Shown one piece after another: positions 1 to 9,221 of a stretch of 24,546 nucleotides of DNA (the first letter of the stretch is position 1; each line of letters opens with the position of its first letter). A program made the position numbers and the translations under genes. The stretch is taken from assembly GCA_029747585.1 (NCBI GenBank), contig JAPEVF010000680.1, positions 1-24,546 of the forward strand, given 5' to 3'. The notes under the pieces were generated by a model that ran no database searches, had not been told where the DNA came from, and worked only from the letters and a program-made list of their open reading frames with translations. The DNA is from Pleurotus djamor. Its lineage: Eukaryota > Basidiomycota > Agaricomycetes > Agaricales > Pleurotaceae.

Positions 1-430
1 ATCGCATCCCTCTCTACCAGCCAAGTCAGAGTGTACTCTGCGTCAACAGGCAAATAGCACTCACCATAACTGCTCCATGCGTGCTGGCCCGGTAAGTCAC
101 TTGAGAAAGACCCATATAGACAGTCAAAAAGAGAATTACACACCTTGAACGCCTCTACTATTGCTGCTTGTTTCTCTAAATCTGCACCAAGATACGAAGG
201 AAATATGTCTTCATCATGACCGAGACGAGACTTGAGTGGTGTGTCGGAGAGCCACGGTGAGAGGTACTTGAATCGACGTAAGGATTTGCTGATCCGCGCA
301 AACATTTTCGAATTGTACTCACCCAGTAAGAGAGTAGACACACTCCTCCCACAAAGGCCATAAACGAGAACTTGGGATGGCGACGAATACGTCGTACGTA
401 TCTCGACTGCGGTGAACACTCCATGTTCAC
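1..430 (-). CDS. GH47 class I alpha-1,2-mannosidase, 5' part only (runs off the left edge)
   Basis: Enzymes of this family trim alpha-1,2-linked mannose from N-glycans in the ER or Golgi as type II membrane proteins. Four exons can be read on the minus strand: 430-323, 266-144, 83-65 and 13-1, joined by GT..AG introns of 56, 60 and 51 nt. The start of the protein has a basic stretch (RYVRRIRRHPK) followed by a short hydrophobic anchor (FSFMAFVGGVCLLSYW). After splicing the frame reads IVEAFKHAWSSYERDAM, which fits the conserved start of the GH47 catalytic domain as I recall it. The catalytic acids lie outside the window. The start could be 430 or the second ATG at 424. Its ATG is only about 130 bp from the outer end of the left repeat arm. 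The family call rests on this motif and on the membrane-anchor architecture. Confidence 0.8.
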
Positions 431-505
431 TCAGGAAATAGACGAGTTAGAAGCTGTTATTTGAGGGCAGGCGTGAAAGAGAGTAAGTGCAACAAGAGAA
501 CGAGG

Positions 506-537
506 GTCAGTGTCAGTGTCAGTATGGAGATGTCAGT
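506..537. repeat. Short GTCAGT microsatellite
   Basis: Three head-to-tail copies of GTCAGT occupy 506-523 and a fourth lies at 532-537. They sit between the mannosidase start and the outer end of the left inverted-repeat arm. No function is implied. Confidence 0.7.
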
Positions 538-710
538 GCCAGCAAGCCTGGAAGTCTGAGTGATCGGCGTTTGGGCGCTTAGCATACTTGAATGACGTTC
601 CGTTCAGGGTAGGCTTTCCGTTTCGTTAACAAGTTGACAACGGACCCTTCGTACCCTTCAAAAGTTGAAGAGAAAATACAAACTCTACAAAAGTACACAC
701 TGACACGCAA

Positions 711-2097
711 TTACAACAAGCCGAGCGAAAACCCAGTGACCGAGACCGTTACTACGCAATTTGAAGCCCTCGTCGGGGAACTGGTCTGCAATGTCGAAAA
801 ACCATCATGGATACTTTGAAAAGCTACCTTGTAAAGACCGCTCTGATAATCGCCAACACCACCCAGCGAGATGGCTTCCAATATATCTTCCCCGCGATAC
901 ATATCATCCCTCAAAACGATCTCGATCTTACGCAGATTGCCATATTCAAGCAACCGCGCCAACCCAGGGATCAAGGTTTCCCATGGGTTTGCAATATTGG
1001 TACCAGTGTTGTTGAAGTCGTAAGACGGAATCGCCACGTCTACTGTGATCGATTCTAGACAAGATATTGCATCTGCTGATATTTGGAGAATGAAGTCGGA
1101 GAGATGACGAAGAACAAGGAGAGGTTTGACGCGATAAGATCCGCTTGGGATGACAATATGAAGGTGTTGCATATTGACGTACGGACCGAAATCTATGTCT
1201 TGCACTTTACAATCTTCCTCTCCCTTCCCTGAGTAGTCGAAGTCAGCCATTGGACGCATTTACCGATGGATCGAACTCACAGAAGTTGAAGTGCAATCGC
1301 AGAGATGGAACACTCAATGGGACAGTAGTCCCATACAAGATATAGCGACTCTGTTCTTCTTCTTTATCGGCCTGGTCTTTGGAACACACTTCGCGATGGA
1401 ATTCTTGAAGATTTGGCATAACGATATCATCATCCCACAGAACCGCCGCTACGTCGATTTCGACCACAGTCAAGTCGACCAGATTTAAGAGTTCCACGGG
1501 CTGAGAGGCGACCGTGACATCAGACACTTGACCTCGACACCTCAGATAGAGCAACCGCAACGTCTTCAACGATTTTGCGCTCTTTCTCAGCACGGCCCTA
1601 AGATCCGCACCACCCGTACGGAAAATCCAATTGCGCAGAGTGAGGGTCGCGATCCTTGGTTGTGAAAGGACATGCGCAAATGCCTGCAGAAGCACTACAG
1701 GGAGGTCGAGCCAATGACTGTCCCCAACACCAGAGAGGTAAACCTCCTCGACATTGCAGAACTCGCCCAGCAATTCACAAAGCACAATATCAAAATCAGC
1801 TTGATCTGTGTTCATGCCCACCTCGGTATGGACATGGATAGATTGAAGTCGAATCTGCCGAACGTACAGCGCCAGATGCGGTGATCGTTGGATCAGTTCT
1901 AAGATCCGACGGCAAGTTGCAAGATCCCTGGCTGGATCATCGCGAGGCGCTTGGATGTAGAATTCCGCCCAGATGTATCTTTGTGCAAGAGGGAGCCAAT
2001 CATGGCAAACCAGAGAACAGGCACTGAGGCAGTCGAGGCGATTGAACGCGGCCACATGCTTGATAATGTGGTGGACGACGTCAACAGGCAACAGCAT
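711..2097 (-). CDS. F-box protein, left copy
   Basis: This is probably a substrate-recognition subunit of an SCF-type ubiquitin ligase; its target is unknown. Two exons (2097-1281 and 1228-711) are joined by a 52-nt intron (donor GTGAGT, acceptor CTCAG) and give 444 residues. The N-terminus MLLPVDVVHHIIKHV, followed by CSLVCHDWLPLAQRYIW, fits the F-box signature (Leu-Pro at the start, a later Val-Cys..Trp helix). The rest is leucine-rich without clear repeats, as in many basidiomycete F-box proteins. An in-frame ATG exists further upstream at 2202, but the start at 2097 places the F-box at the extreme N-terminus, the usual arrangement. The copy at 22657-24043 differs by about four conservative residues. 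Both have open frames and identical splice sites. Confidence 0.8.
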
Positions 2098-3038
2098 CCT
2101 AGAGTTATGGCGTAGTTCAGCGGTGTGGCACAGATAAACCTGGTGGTGGTAAATAGTAGCAAGAGATCTACATCGCCAGCGGGGCCTCGTGGGTCTCAAC
2201 AATTTGAGAAGGAACGGCCGGAAAATGGTCTAAATTTAGACTTCTTCCGTCCATGTGATACGAAGCTCCTAAACCCGATCTTCTTCGGCCACAAGTTGCC
2301 ACCAGTGACCAAGTCCACAACCTTGTCCATCGTGTTTCCGCGAACGTTGACCAGATGAGCTGGCGACAGTAACTCTACACCCTGGTAACAATATGCACTT
2401 TCATAACTTGATTTGGTTACTTACAACTACTCAACTTCAAGTGGTTCGGGTGACCGTAGTTCATGGGGTGCCACAACCAAGGTCAACCCGATAAACGTCT
2501 TCTGCGCGAGTAACGAGTAGTTCAGAGGTCATCGCTGGCTACTACTTGCTGGGCTTTTCTTCTGGATTGACGGTTCAATCAGCCTTCGACCCTGGACGTC
2601 ACCATCAGTTTCCTTTGTTGTACGTTGAACCACTGGACAGATTAGACTCAAACCGATTTGGATGTAACCCGGGTCAAGAGAAGTCAAAGGAGCCCCCCCC
2701 GGATGAAGACGCGTCTGACGACAGGTAATGCATTCCTGGAACAACAACAATATTTTTCGTGCCTCATTTGGTCTTGATCTTTCTTCCATCCACCATGACC
2801 TTTCCATCTGTAATCCGTCGGACCGCTCGTCACTCCTGTGTATGCTGTCCTATAAAATGATCTCTGTCTTGTTCCCCGTATGAGCAGCTCTAGTGTATAA
2901 GTAATTCAAGACCACACTGACTGCCCACCTTCCTTCAATACAATCCAGACTCGCTGGAATACTGAGTGAGCTCATATTCGACCCATAAAAGAGCTCACCC
3001 ACTCACCAACCTATTAAACTAGGGAAGCGATCAAAAGT
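2098..3038. promoter_or_regulatory. Divergent intergenic region between F-box and NRPS-like genes (left arm)
   Basis: This 941-bp stretch separates two outward-facing genes and must hold both promoters. Open frames here (for example 2529-2807) overlap on both strands and show no recognisable motif, so I call no gene. A TATA-like element lies at 2851-2857. A run of eight C occurs near 2693-2700, against seven in the mirrored arm. Most small indels between the arms fall in this region, as expected for non-coding DNA. Confidence 0.6.
2851..2857 (+). promoter_or_regulatory. TATA-like box upstream of the NRPS-like gene (left arm)
   Basis: TATAAAA lies about 180 bp before the ATG at 3039. It is conserved at the mirrored position 21893-21899 in the other arm. 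Its role is inferred from sequence and position only. Confidence 0.4.
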
Positions 3039-5390
3039 ATGAAGATCTCCTTATCAAACCAGGAAGGACTCCCAACTCTTTACCAGCGGTTTTGGGAGAA
3101 TGCCAAGATCGCGCCGACCTCGCTCGCCATCATCGACGACACGTCGGACGTGTCAACCACCTACGCTACCTTGCTGGCCGACGCCTCAGAGGTAGCCGCT
3201 CGTATCGTCGCCGTGGCACCCCAATTACTACCAGAGGAACCTGTATGTATCCTCATGCCTCGGTGTCAAGAGCAAGTACTCTCGCAGCTTGCTGTTCTTC
3301 AGTCTAATGCTTGCTGTGTACCAATCGATCCGGGACTCCCTCTTCAACGGAAGGAAACAATGATGCAGAGGCTCGGAATTCGTGTGGTTCTCCAGCTGGA
3401 TTCTGGCTCGCCCTCCAGAGTCCGAGTGCAAATACGACACACCGAAGAAAAGCGCCCTCTGCCTCCATTGTCTAAAGGTCATATTGACCGAATGACGCAT
3501 ATAATTCACACTTCTGGAACCACGGGTCCTCCGAAAGCCGCACAACTCCTAAAAAAGGGCTTACCCCGGTTCCTTAACAGTGATCACTTCACTCTCAGGC
3601 GGGAGGATCGTATGGCTCATCTCGCTATGCCATCTTTTGACCTATCCATGTTTGAAGTTTGGGGCACCNTTTTTATCCGGTGCAACGCTGGTCATTGTCC
3701 CCCCTGAAGTCGCTCGCGACCTCAATGCACTCTGTTCTGCATTTGGTAGGCATCAGGTCTCCTTTGCTGGTTTACCTACGGCCCTATTCAATATCGTCAG
3801 CCGCGTCCGACCCGAGACCTTCAACACTCTCCGCTCGGTTATGTTTGGCGGAGAGGCAACAAATTTGCAAGCCGTCAAGTCCGTGCTTAGTGTAGCTCCC
3901 TCCACTCTTTCGTTGTTCACCTGCTATGGGCCGACAGAATGTTCTGTCTTCGCTCTTTGCTATAAGCTCAACCCTTCCCTTAAAAACATTCAAGAAGATA
4001 ATCGTATCCCTATTGGCGCTGCATACGATAAAACCACGGTTTTCCGGGTCGTTGATGATTCTTTCAGAGTCAAGGAAGTAAGCAGCGATGCTTCATTGTC
4101 GTAAAAAATAATCTTTCTCCATCTTTCTCTGAGGCAAGGCTCCTTATTCATCTTCGAAACACCCTCCCTACTTATATGATTCCTCGACTTCGATGCCAAG
4201 CAGAGCTTCCACTTACGCTGAATGGAAAGGTGGATCGTCAGGCTCTGTCTGTAGGCTACCTCGAGACCGTTATTTGTCCTCAAATTCAAGCGGCTTCGTT
4301 CAGCTAGAATGATCCAGTCGTTATCCTGACTCACATCTGGAAGGAGGTGTTGAAGTGCCGAAAATCGACCCAGACAGTAATCTCTTCCTTCTTGGAGCCT
4401 CATCTATCTCCGTCGTTACCGTGTCCTATCGATCTCGCAAAGCTTTTGGACGAGAACTTCCCGTACATACAATCTACGACTATCCGTCTATCCGCCAGCT
4501 TGCAAGCCGTTATACGCAACGATGAAGCAGGCGTTCTTGAACGTGACAATTCCCGCCCATCCCCCTCCATTACTCAGACCCTCCTCAAAGACTCCCAGAT
4601 CGCGGACAGCATCATCCCCGCTTTTCCTGTCGATCATATGGATATATCATATCACTGGGGATAATCCCAATGTCACCTTCATCACAGGCGTAACCGGGTT
4701 TCTTGGCGCGTATACGCTTTCAGAGCTCCTCCAAAACCCAGAAATCACGCTAATCTGTGCCTTGGTCCGCGCAAGCAGCGAGTCTGTAGCCATCAAACGG
4801 CTTCAACATAATTTACAACGGTGCCACCTCCTCGCTATAGCTTTGCCTTCTTTTTCAAAGCTCCGTGTCTTACCTGGATGCTTAGAAGACGACATGTTTG
4901 GGCTTTCCGATCCTCTGTACCAGGAGTTGGCGCAGAATGTGCAAATCATCTACCATCTTGGTGCGAAAGTGAATTACACTGAACCGTACTCACTCCCTCG
5001 GCCTGCCAACGCCATCGGGACCTACAACATGATTCGATTTGCGGCGACATTGCATCTCAAATTCCTTCACTATGTATCTAGCATCTCGGTTTACGGACCT
5101 GTTGGGTTGAGTCAGGCTGGGTCGTATGTGTCCGAAAACGCCGACCTCCATCTTTATCTCGAAAATATGGAGTATGATACCGGATATACGCAGAGCCAAT
5201 GTGTCGCAGAAGAGATGATACGAAGATCGATGGACCGAGGCATCCTAGCCAGCGTTTACCGTCCCGGCCATATCCTCGGTGGTCAACCGCGCTATCTGAG
5301 GAACACCGAGGACTTCGTGCATCGGCTCATCCAAGGATGTCGTGAAATTGGGGCGTGGCCTTATCTACCAGATCAGAAGAAGCTCTTCAT
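3039..5390 (+). pseudogene. NRPS-like adenylation-carrier-reductase gene, left copy, broken
   Basis: Intact relatives activate a carboxylic or amino acid as an adenylate, load it on a carrier domain and release it by NAD(P)H reduction (the design of alpha-aminoadipate reductase). Visible parts, in order: adenylation domain from 3039 with HTSGTTGPPK (residues about 157-166) and CYGPTECSVFA (about 295-305); the end of that domain near 4200-4250 (LPLTLNGKVDRQAL); a carrier domain near 4370-4510 (LFLLGASSISVV, putative phosphopantetheine serine present); and a reductase Rossmann start GVTGFLG at about 4687. Damage: an extra N at 3669 breaks the frame (probably a sequence error, since the other arm reads through); roughly 90-100 residues with core motifs A6-A8 are missing near 4075-4095; further frameshifts occur near 4354 and 4510-4670; the last part of the reductase is inverted (next entry). 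The YxxxK motif reads YTQSQ. I infer a pseudogene. Confidence 0.8.
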
Positions 5391-5731
5391 CCCGGCAGCG
5401 CCCATTCAGTATTCTTCCTTCCATATGTTGGCATGTCCGCATAAACCTTACGACCGTCCTGATGAACTGGGGTTTTGAGCATGGGAAGCACCGCGAAAAG
5501 CTTATTCTCCTGTATTGTCTCAGAGTTTTCTAGCTTCTCGACCCACTCCGGGTATGACAACATCATCATGTCAATACCGTTTTTGCGCAAGATCTCAAAC
5601 AGGCCCGAACCATCGATGTGAGTAGATTGCTCGTTCTCAGGAGGAACGATATTGAAGCACCGGCCAATAGCTTTCGGAGTCGAAGAAATCTGGAGGATGG
5701 TAGCAGCGGTATAATCGACTCCTGGAGAGAT
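5387..5731 (-). pseudogene. Inverted C-terminal fragment of the reductase domain
   Basis: On the minus strand the frame reads VDYTAATILQISS, then KAIGRCFNIVPP, SYPEWVEKLE and MPTYGRKNTEWAL. These resemble the C-terminal part of thioester-reductase domains of the aminoadipate reductase type, where a V-D-Y motif follows directly on a PDLPDQ..P segment. The plus-strand gene ends with PYLPDQKKLFIP just before 5390, exactly where this continuation is expected. The simplest reading is a local inversion of about 340 bp with breakpoints near 5390 and 5731. Alternatives are a fragment of a second paralog in opposite orientation or an assembly error. It has no start of its own that makes sense as a separate gene. 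Confidence 0.65.
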
Positions 5732-5867
5732 GGGGTAGTCATACTCGGGATCCATTATGTGCATGAAGACGCGCTACGCTAGAGATACATCTACTCTATG
5801 TCAGGTGATTAGTATAGTACAGCAAAATAATTGACGGTAACAGAGTCCAATGCAAGTAGTCCGACGG

Positions 5868-7909
5868 TCAGGAACCCGGTTTCGTCGCCTGTAAGGGGTC
5901 CGACGGCAAAGTCCCTGTTTTGGGTGTTTCTGCATCAACAGCAACTGGACGACCCGACGTTCCTTCTTGCTGCTTTCCTTTACCATGACTCGAGCCTATC
6001 GCTTGAGTATCGTTCTGGCAAGTCGAGTGTTCTTGTACTAAAGCACCAGCGCCAGCCTTCGACGACACGATCGACTCTTCATCCGCTAGTTCAGCAGCAA
6101 TTTCGCCATGTTCACTATCCTCGTCTTCCGGCTCGCCCAACTCTGGCTGTCCTTCGACAGACCCAGCCAACATATCCGCAACACCCAGATAAAATGTTGC
6201 CGGCCGAAACTTGATCTCCCTCCCAACAATTTCAGCCCACTTATACCTCGCTGTATTTATCCACCCCACCAGGTCCAGATGGTTCACACCCTCCAAAGTC
6301 CCAAGATACGTGCCCTGAAAATCAAATATGAGGATGGATGTAGCTATAACAACAATTTTCCGAAGCATAAAAGTGAGAGACTGTGTGACACACCCATTTC
6401 GCCGATTCGACAGAGACAAGTCCATCATTAGGACCCTCCTTCTCCAAAACGACCGAATGTGGGTACTTCCATGTGTCGATGAACCCCGGATCGTAGGTGG
6501 CTCCCCAGCTAAAGTATTTCACCCCTGGGACATCAGGGGTTTCCTCGTTGAACTTTCGCATGGCGTCCAGAGTTAGACACTCGAACGCTTTACCGTCGCC
6601 TCCACCGTTCGGCAGGAGGTCAAGAAGTGAGAGGACTTGGGGCATCCTCGAAGGACCGATCGTCGAGAGAAAATGATCGGCAAATGCCGATCCACGATGC
6701 GGACTTGCGATGGTGGTTATCGAGAGGACGTCGAATTTGCGTTGGGTGAGGTGGGTAGTCAGGTATCTGCAGTCGATGCCTCCCTATGAGTATATATAAG
6801 ATCGGAACGGTGACAAGGAGATAGTATACGAACCATACTGTGACCTATGCTAACTTAGAATGAAGGACTGGAAGGGTAAGGGATGTAAGGGGACTTACCG
6901 ATTAGATGGACGCTCCGTCCGGGGTATGTCTGTGATATTTTCTCTTCGAGGATTTTGGCTCGATCTGCTGGGCTGCTAGTGGCAGGGACGCGAGTGATTA
7001 GGACTTGAGCACCGTTGGCTTCCAAGACTTCCTTGATGCCCCGCCAATGAGTCACTTCAAGAGGCGCTATGGCAGGACCGAGTTTGACAGAGTCGAAGCC
7101 GAGCAGACCGTGACAGAAAACGATGGGGTTATTCGGTGGACGATCTGAGACACGCTAGTCATTCGAGATGGTAAGCTGAAGGGGGGAACGCGAACGCACA
7201 TTTTCTATTCAACTTGTTCCGTTCCTGCTGCAGCGTAGCTGCTCGATCGCCCTCTTCTAGCAGGGCATCTACATTGTCCTTATTCTGCGGCTGAAACCAC
7301 CACCATCCAGTCGGGCTAGCTGGGCGAGTAGGTGGACTTGACTTGGACTTGACGGTGCTCGGCTGAGGATTAGACGACGAATCATGGATAGACAGGCGTC
7401 TCAATGAATCCATTGATGAGCCTTTTGGAGGCGAATTGAGTATTATAGGAGGTAGGTCATTAGTTATTGGCGAAGGGGGTATTGGGTGGTAATTGTCTGC
7501 TGAATTTGGGGGTGACAGAGACGATATGGGCAATGTCGAACGAGTCAAAGTTCCTAGGAAGGGCGGGGGTCGTGCAAGATGGTGCGCTGGTCTGAATGGA
7601 NTCGGGAAGTCGGGCTGTAGGGGGGTATTTTGGCAGAGACTCGGAGAGAGCTTCATGAAGAGCTGCCAAGTTCGGTGGGGGAGTTGTTGGAGGCGATTCG
7701 GAGGTTGAGGGCGATGGCGAGCGACGGTGTATGGATTCTGAGCGGGATTTTGGACGAGAACGGGGCCAGTCGCCGAGCCACCGCAAAATGGGGGGATTTG
7801 GCTTGTGTTCGTCTGCAGAGGGTTGGTCCTTGTCGATTTCCAAGGCCCGTTGCACGCGAAAGGACATGGTCGGTAGCTTTGGTATGGAAATTGCAAGGGC
7901 ACGCCTCAT
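5868..7909 (-). CDS. TGL2: Tgl2-like triacylglycerol lipase (alpha/beta hydrolase)
   Basis: This is a serine hydrolase expected to cleave acylglycerol esters; yeast Tgl2 is mitochondrial. Five exons are inferred: 7909-7200, 7144-6899, 6844-6834, 6783-6394 and 6314-5868, giving 600 residues if the N at 7601 is a spurious base. Keeping that N breaks the frame in the Ser/Pro-rich N-terminus. The catalytic domain starts near PPNNPIVFCHGLLGFDSV. The nucleophile elbow GHSMGG (Ser about 321) is split over three exons, with the serine in an 11-nt microexon. The likely acid is in PNDGLVSV (Asp about 442) and the histidine in GVNHLDLVGW (His about 464). An acidic, low-complexity tail of about 100 residues follows. 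The start may instead be the ATG at 7867 (MSFRVQRALE), which has the better context (GACCATGTCC). A divergent zinc-finger gene begins at 7949. Confidence 0.85.
7601..7601. other. Isolated N that appears to be a spurious inserted base
   Basis: Reading the lipase with this N in place moves translation out of the downstream coding frame. Removing it joins ...ARLP directly to DPFRPAHHL and keeps one open frame from 7909 to 7200 into the first intron in correct phase. It is most likely an assembly or base-calling artefact. Confidence 0.75.
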
Positions 7910-7948
7910 CGAGGGTTAGAGGCAAGAACGTGACGCTCGCGTGACGCG
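7910..7948. promoter_or_regulatory. Very short divergent spacer between lipase and zinc-finger starts
   Basis: Only 39 bp separate the upstream lipase ATG from the zinc-finger ATG. It contains three GTGACG/CGTGACGC-like blocks (CGTGACGCTCGCGTGACGCG), which could be regulatory sites for both genes. If the lipase starts at 7867 the spacer is 81 bp. Transcripts probably overlap at their 5' ends. Confidence 0.4.
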
Positions 7949-8369
7949 ATGCCCCCTTCCACCATCTCCCTTCCCTCCGTCCTGCCTGCTCAGGTCGCTC
8001 CCAGAGATGGTATGTGTGCTTCTGATACCAAAATTATGCCTTGATAAATAACGATAACGGACAGTTGACACAACCCCAGAGCACCTGGATTCAATCAAGG
8101 CATTGAGTAAAGTCACCACCCCAGACGAGTAGGTTGCATTGCGCTCATCGGCCAGCTTGTATTCATAAACTGCTCGGAACAGGACCAAGGTATTCATCTG
8201 CGCAATGGATGGTAAAGTATCCTTTGGATACTCGCAGACTTTAATTGATGCTAACACGCTTTCCCCAGACTGTTATCGGCTGTTTCGCAGCAAAGAGATG
8301 GTCATGGCGCACAGGAAGCGAGACCACAACAACTCTCAGGACGAAAGGAATATCATAACCTGGAATTGA
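7949..8369 (+). CDS. Small C2H2 zinc-finger protein (84 aa, four exons)
   Basis: Four short exons (7949-8009, 8065-8128, 8183-8211, 8269-8369) joined by GT..AG introns of 55, 54 and 57 nt give a continuous 84-residue frame ending in TGA. No single exon is long enough to stand out as an open frame. The third and fourth exons together encode one C2H2 finger: Cys48 and Cys53 (CAMDDC), Phe57, His66 and His71 (H-RKRD-H). An intron falls inside the finger, between the metal ligands of the CxxxxC pair. The N-terminal part (PEHLDSIKALSKVTTPDE) has no motif I recognise. Nucleic-acid binding is a guess. Three splice joints all keeping phase and a complete finger make chance unlikely, but I do not know the family. 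Confidence 0.7.
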
Positions 8370-9221
8370 GCTCGGGTCCTCGTGCAACCTTCTTATGCTC
8401 ATCCGGTCTCGAGTAATTGTTGATGATGATCGATATATATATACCTTCCCCCATCGCTGCGTGTCGCAATCCTGTCCAAGGTTTGCCACCCTTATCTAGA
8501 ATCATTGTCTCCCATACTACTGTTGCTCCAACTCTAAGTATCTGAGTGAAACGATTCAACGACTTTCGTTGATTGGTACGTGCCTTTATGGCATAGGACT
8601 CGACAACGATGAGGTGAACGACCGTACTTATCGCAATGTTTCCTCGACTTCTTCGGTCTATCTTCTCTTATTTTTTCTCGTTTCTATACAGTATGGTGAT
8701 TTTAACCCCTTGGATACTCTCGTCCTTCACTGTGCTTGACGGTTCGCTTGCGATGGTGTATGGGCTGGTACGCTATCCGAGTGCAGATTACTTGCATGTT
8801 CCATGGACTCACACTCTTTGACTCTTGCTATATACATCAAATTTTCAGTTCGTACGCCTGATCCTGACCTGGAGTGGATAATTATGACCTGGATTTGAGC
8901 TCGAGCATAATAGTAGTATAGGACATTGTAAGGCTTTCCCAAAAAATATCGGGTTTCGAGTGCAAATACGACCAAACTGCTGTTCACATCAACTCCCATC
9001 CTTCCTCCAGAGAATCAATTCCCTTTCCGCTCCCCTCACTCAAAACGCGGGTTCGTCCTCTCCTCCTCCTCGTACCATCATCATTCTGGCCTACAATTCC
9101 CCCTCCACTCATTCCCTAACCCCCGGCCAAGAATCTTCATTCCGCGCCCAACACCTATAAATTCTCCCCGTATCTTTTGTCGCCCATAATACCGTCTCTC
9201 TTTGGTTCCCGGTCTCGAAGA
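8370..9221. other. Intergenic region between the zinc-finger and kelch genes
   Basis: About 850 bp without a gene I can support. Open frames at 8636-8821 (plus) and 8727-8999 (minus) overlap, lack recognisable motifs and look like chance. There is a TA-rich stretch (TATATATATA) near 8435-8445. The last 200 bases before the kelch start are rich in C and T (CTCCTCCTCCTCG near 9060), which is common in fungal promoters and 5' leaders. Confidence 0.5.

Larger units (their letters stand above)
561..3971 (+). repeat. Left arm of a giant inverted repeat (about 3.4 kb)
   Basis: This stretch is nearly identical to the reverse complement of 20780-24193. Paired positions add up to a constant: 24754 across the F-box gene and about 24750 across the NRPS-like start. 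The two arms are therefore collinear with only a few small indels, between about 2200 and 3040 and at one N. The match begins abruptly at TGATCGGCGTTTG (561) and ends near TATAAGCTCAA (3971), after which identity drops sharply. The arm carries one F-box gene, a divergent intergenic region and the first 300 codons of an NRPS-like gene. No transposase, terminal repeat motif or target-site duplication was seen. Confidence 0.95.

Noticed and set aside
176..322. Single-exon reading of the mannosidase 5' region down to 176
   Set aside because: The continuation after LLSYW (VSTIRKCLRG...) is unlike the family, while splicing 322-267 leads to YLSPWLSDTPLK and on to the GH47 motif.
2529..2807. Open frame of 92 codons on the minus strand between the F-box and NRPS-like genes (and its mirror)
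   Set aside because: The mirrored copy is broken by indels and an N, it overlaps other frames, and it has no recognisable motif.
4073..4098. An intron explaining the gap in the adenylation domain
   Set aside because: Only about 20 bp lie between the two homologous parts, far too little for an intron plus the missing 90-100 residues.
8636..8999. Overlapping open frames (61 codons plus, 90 codons minus) as small hydrophobic proteins
   Set aside because: There is no supporting motif, no spliced extension and mutual overlap. They are likely chance frames in an AT-rich spacer.
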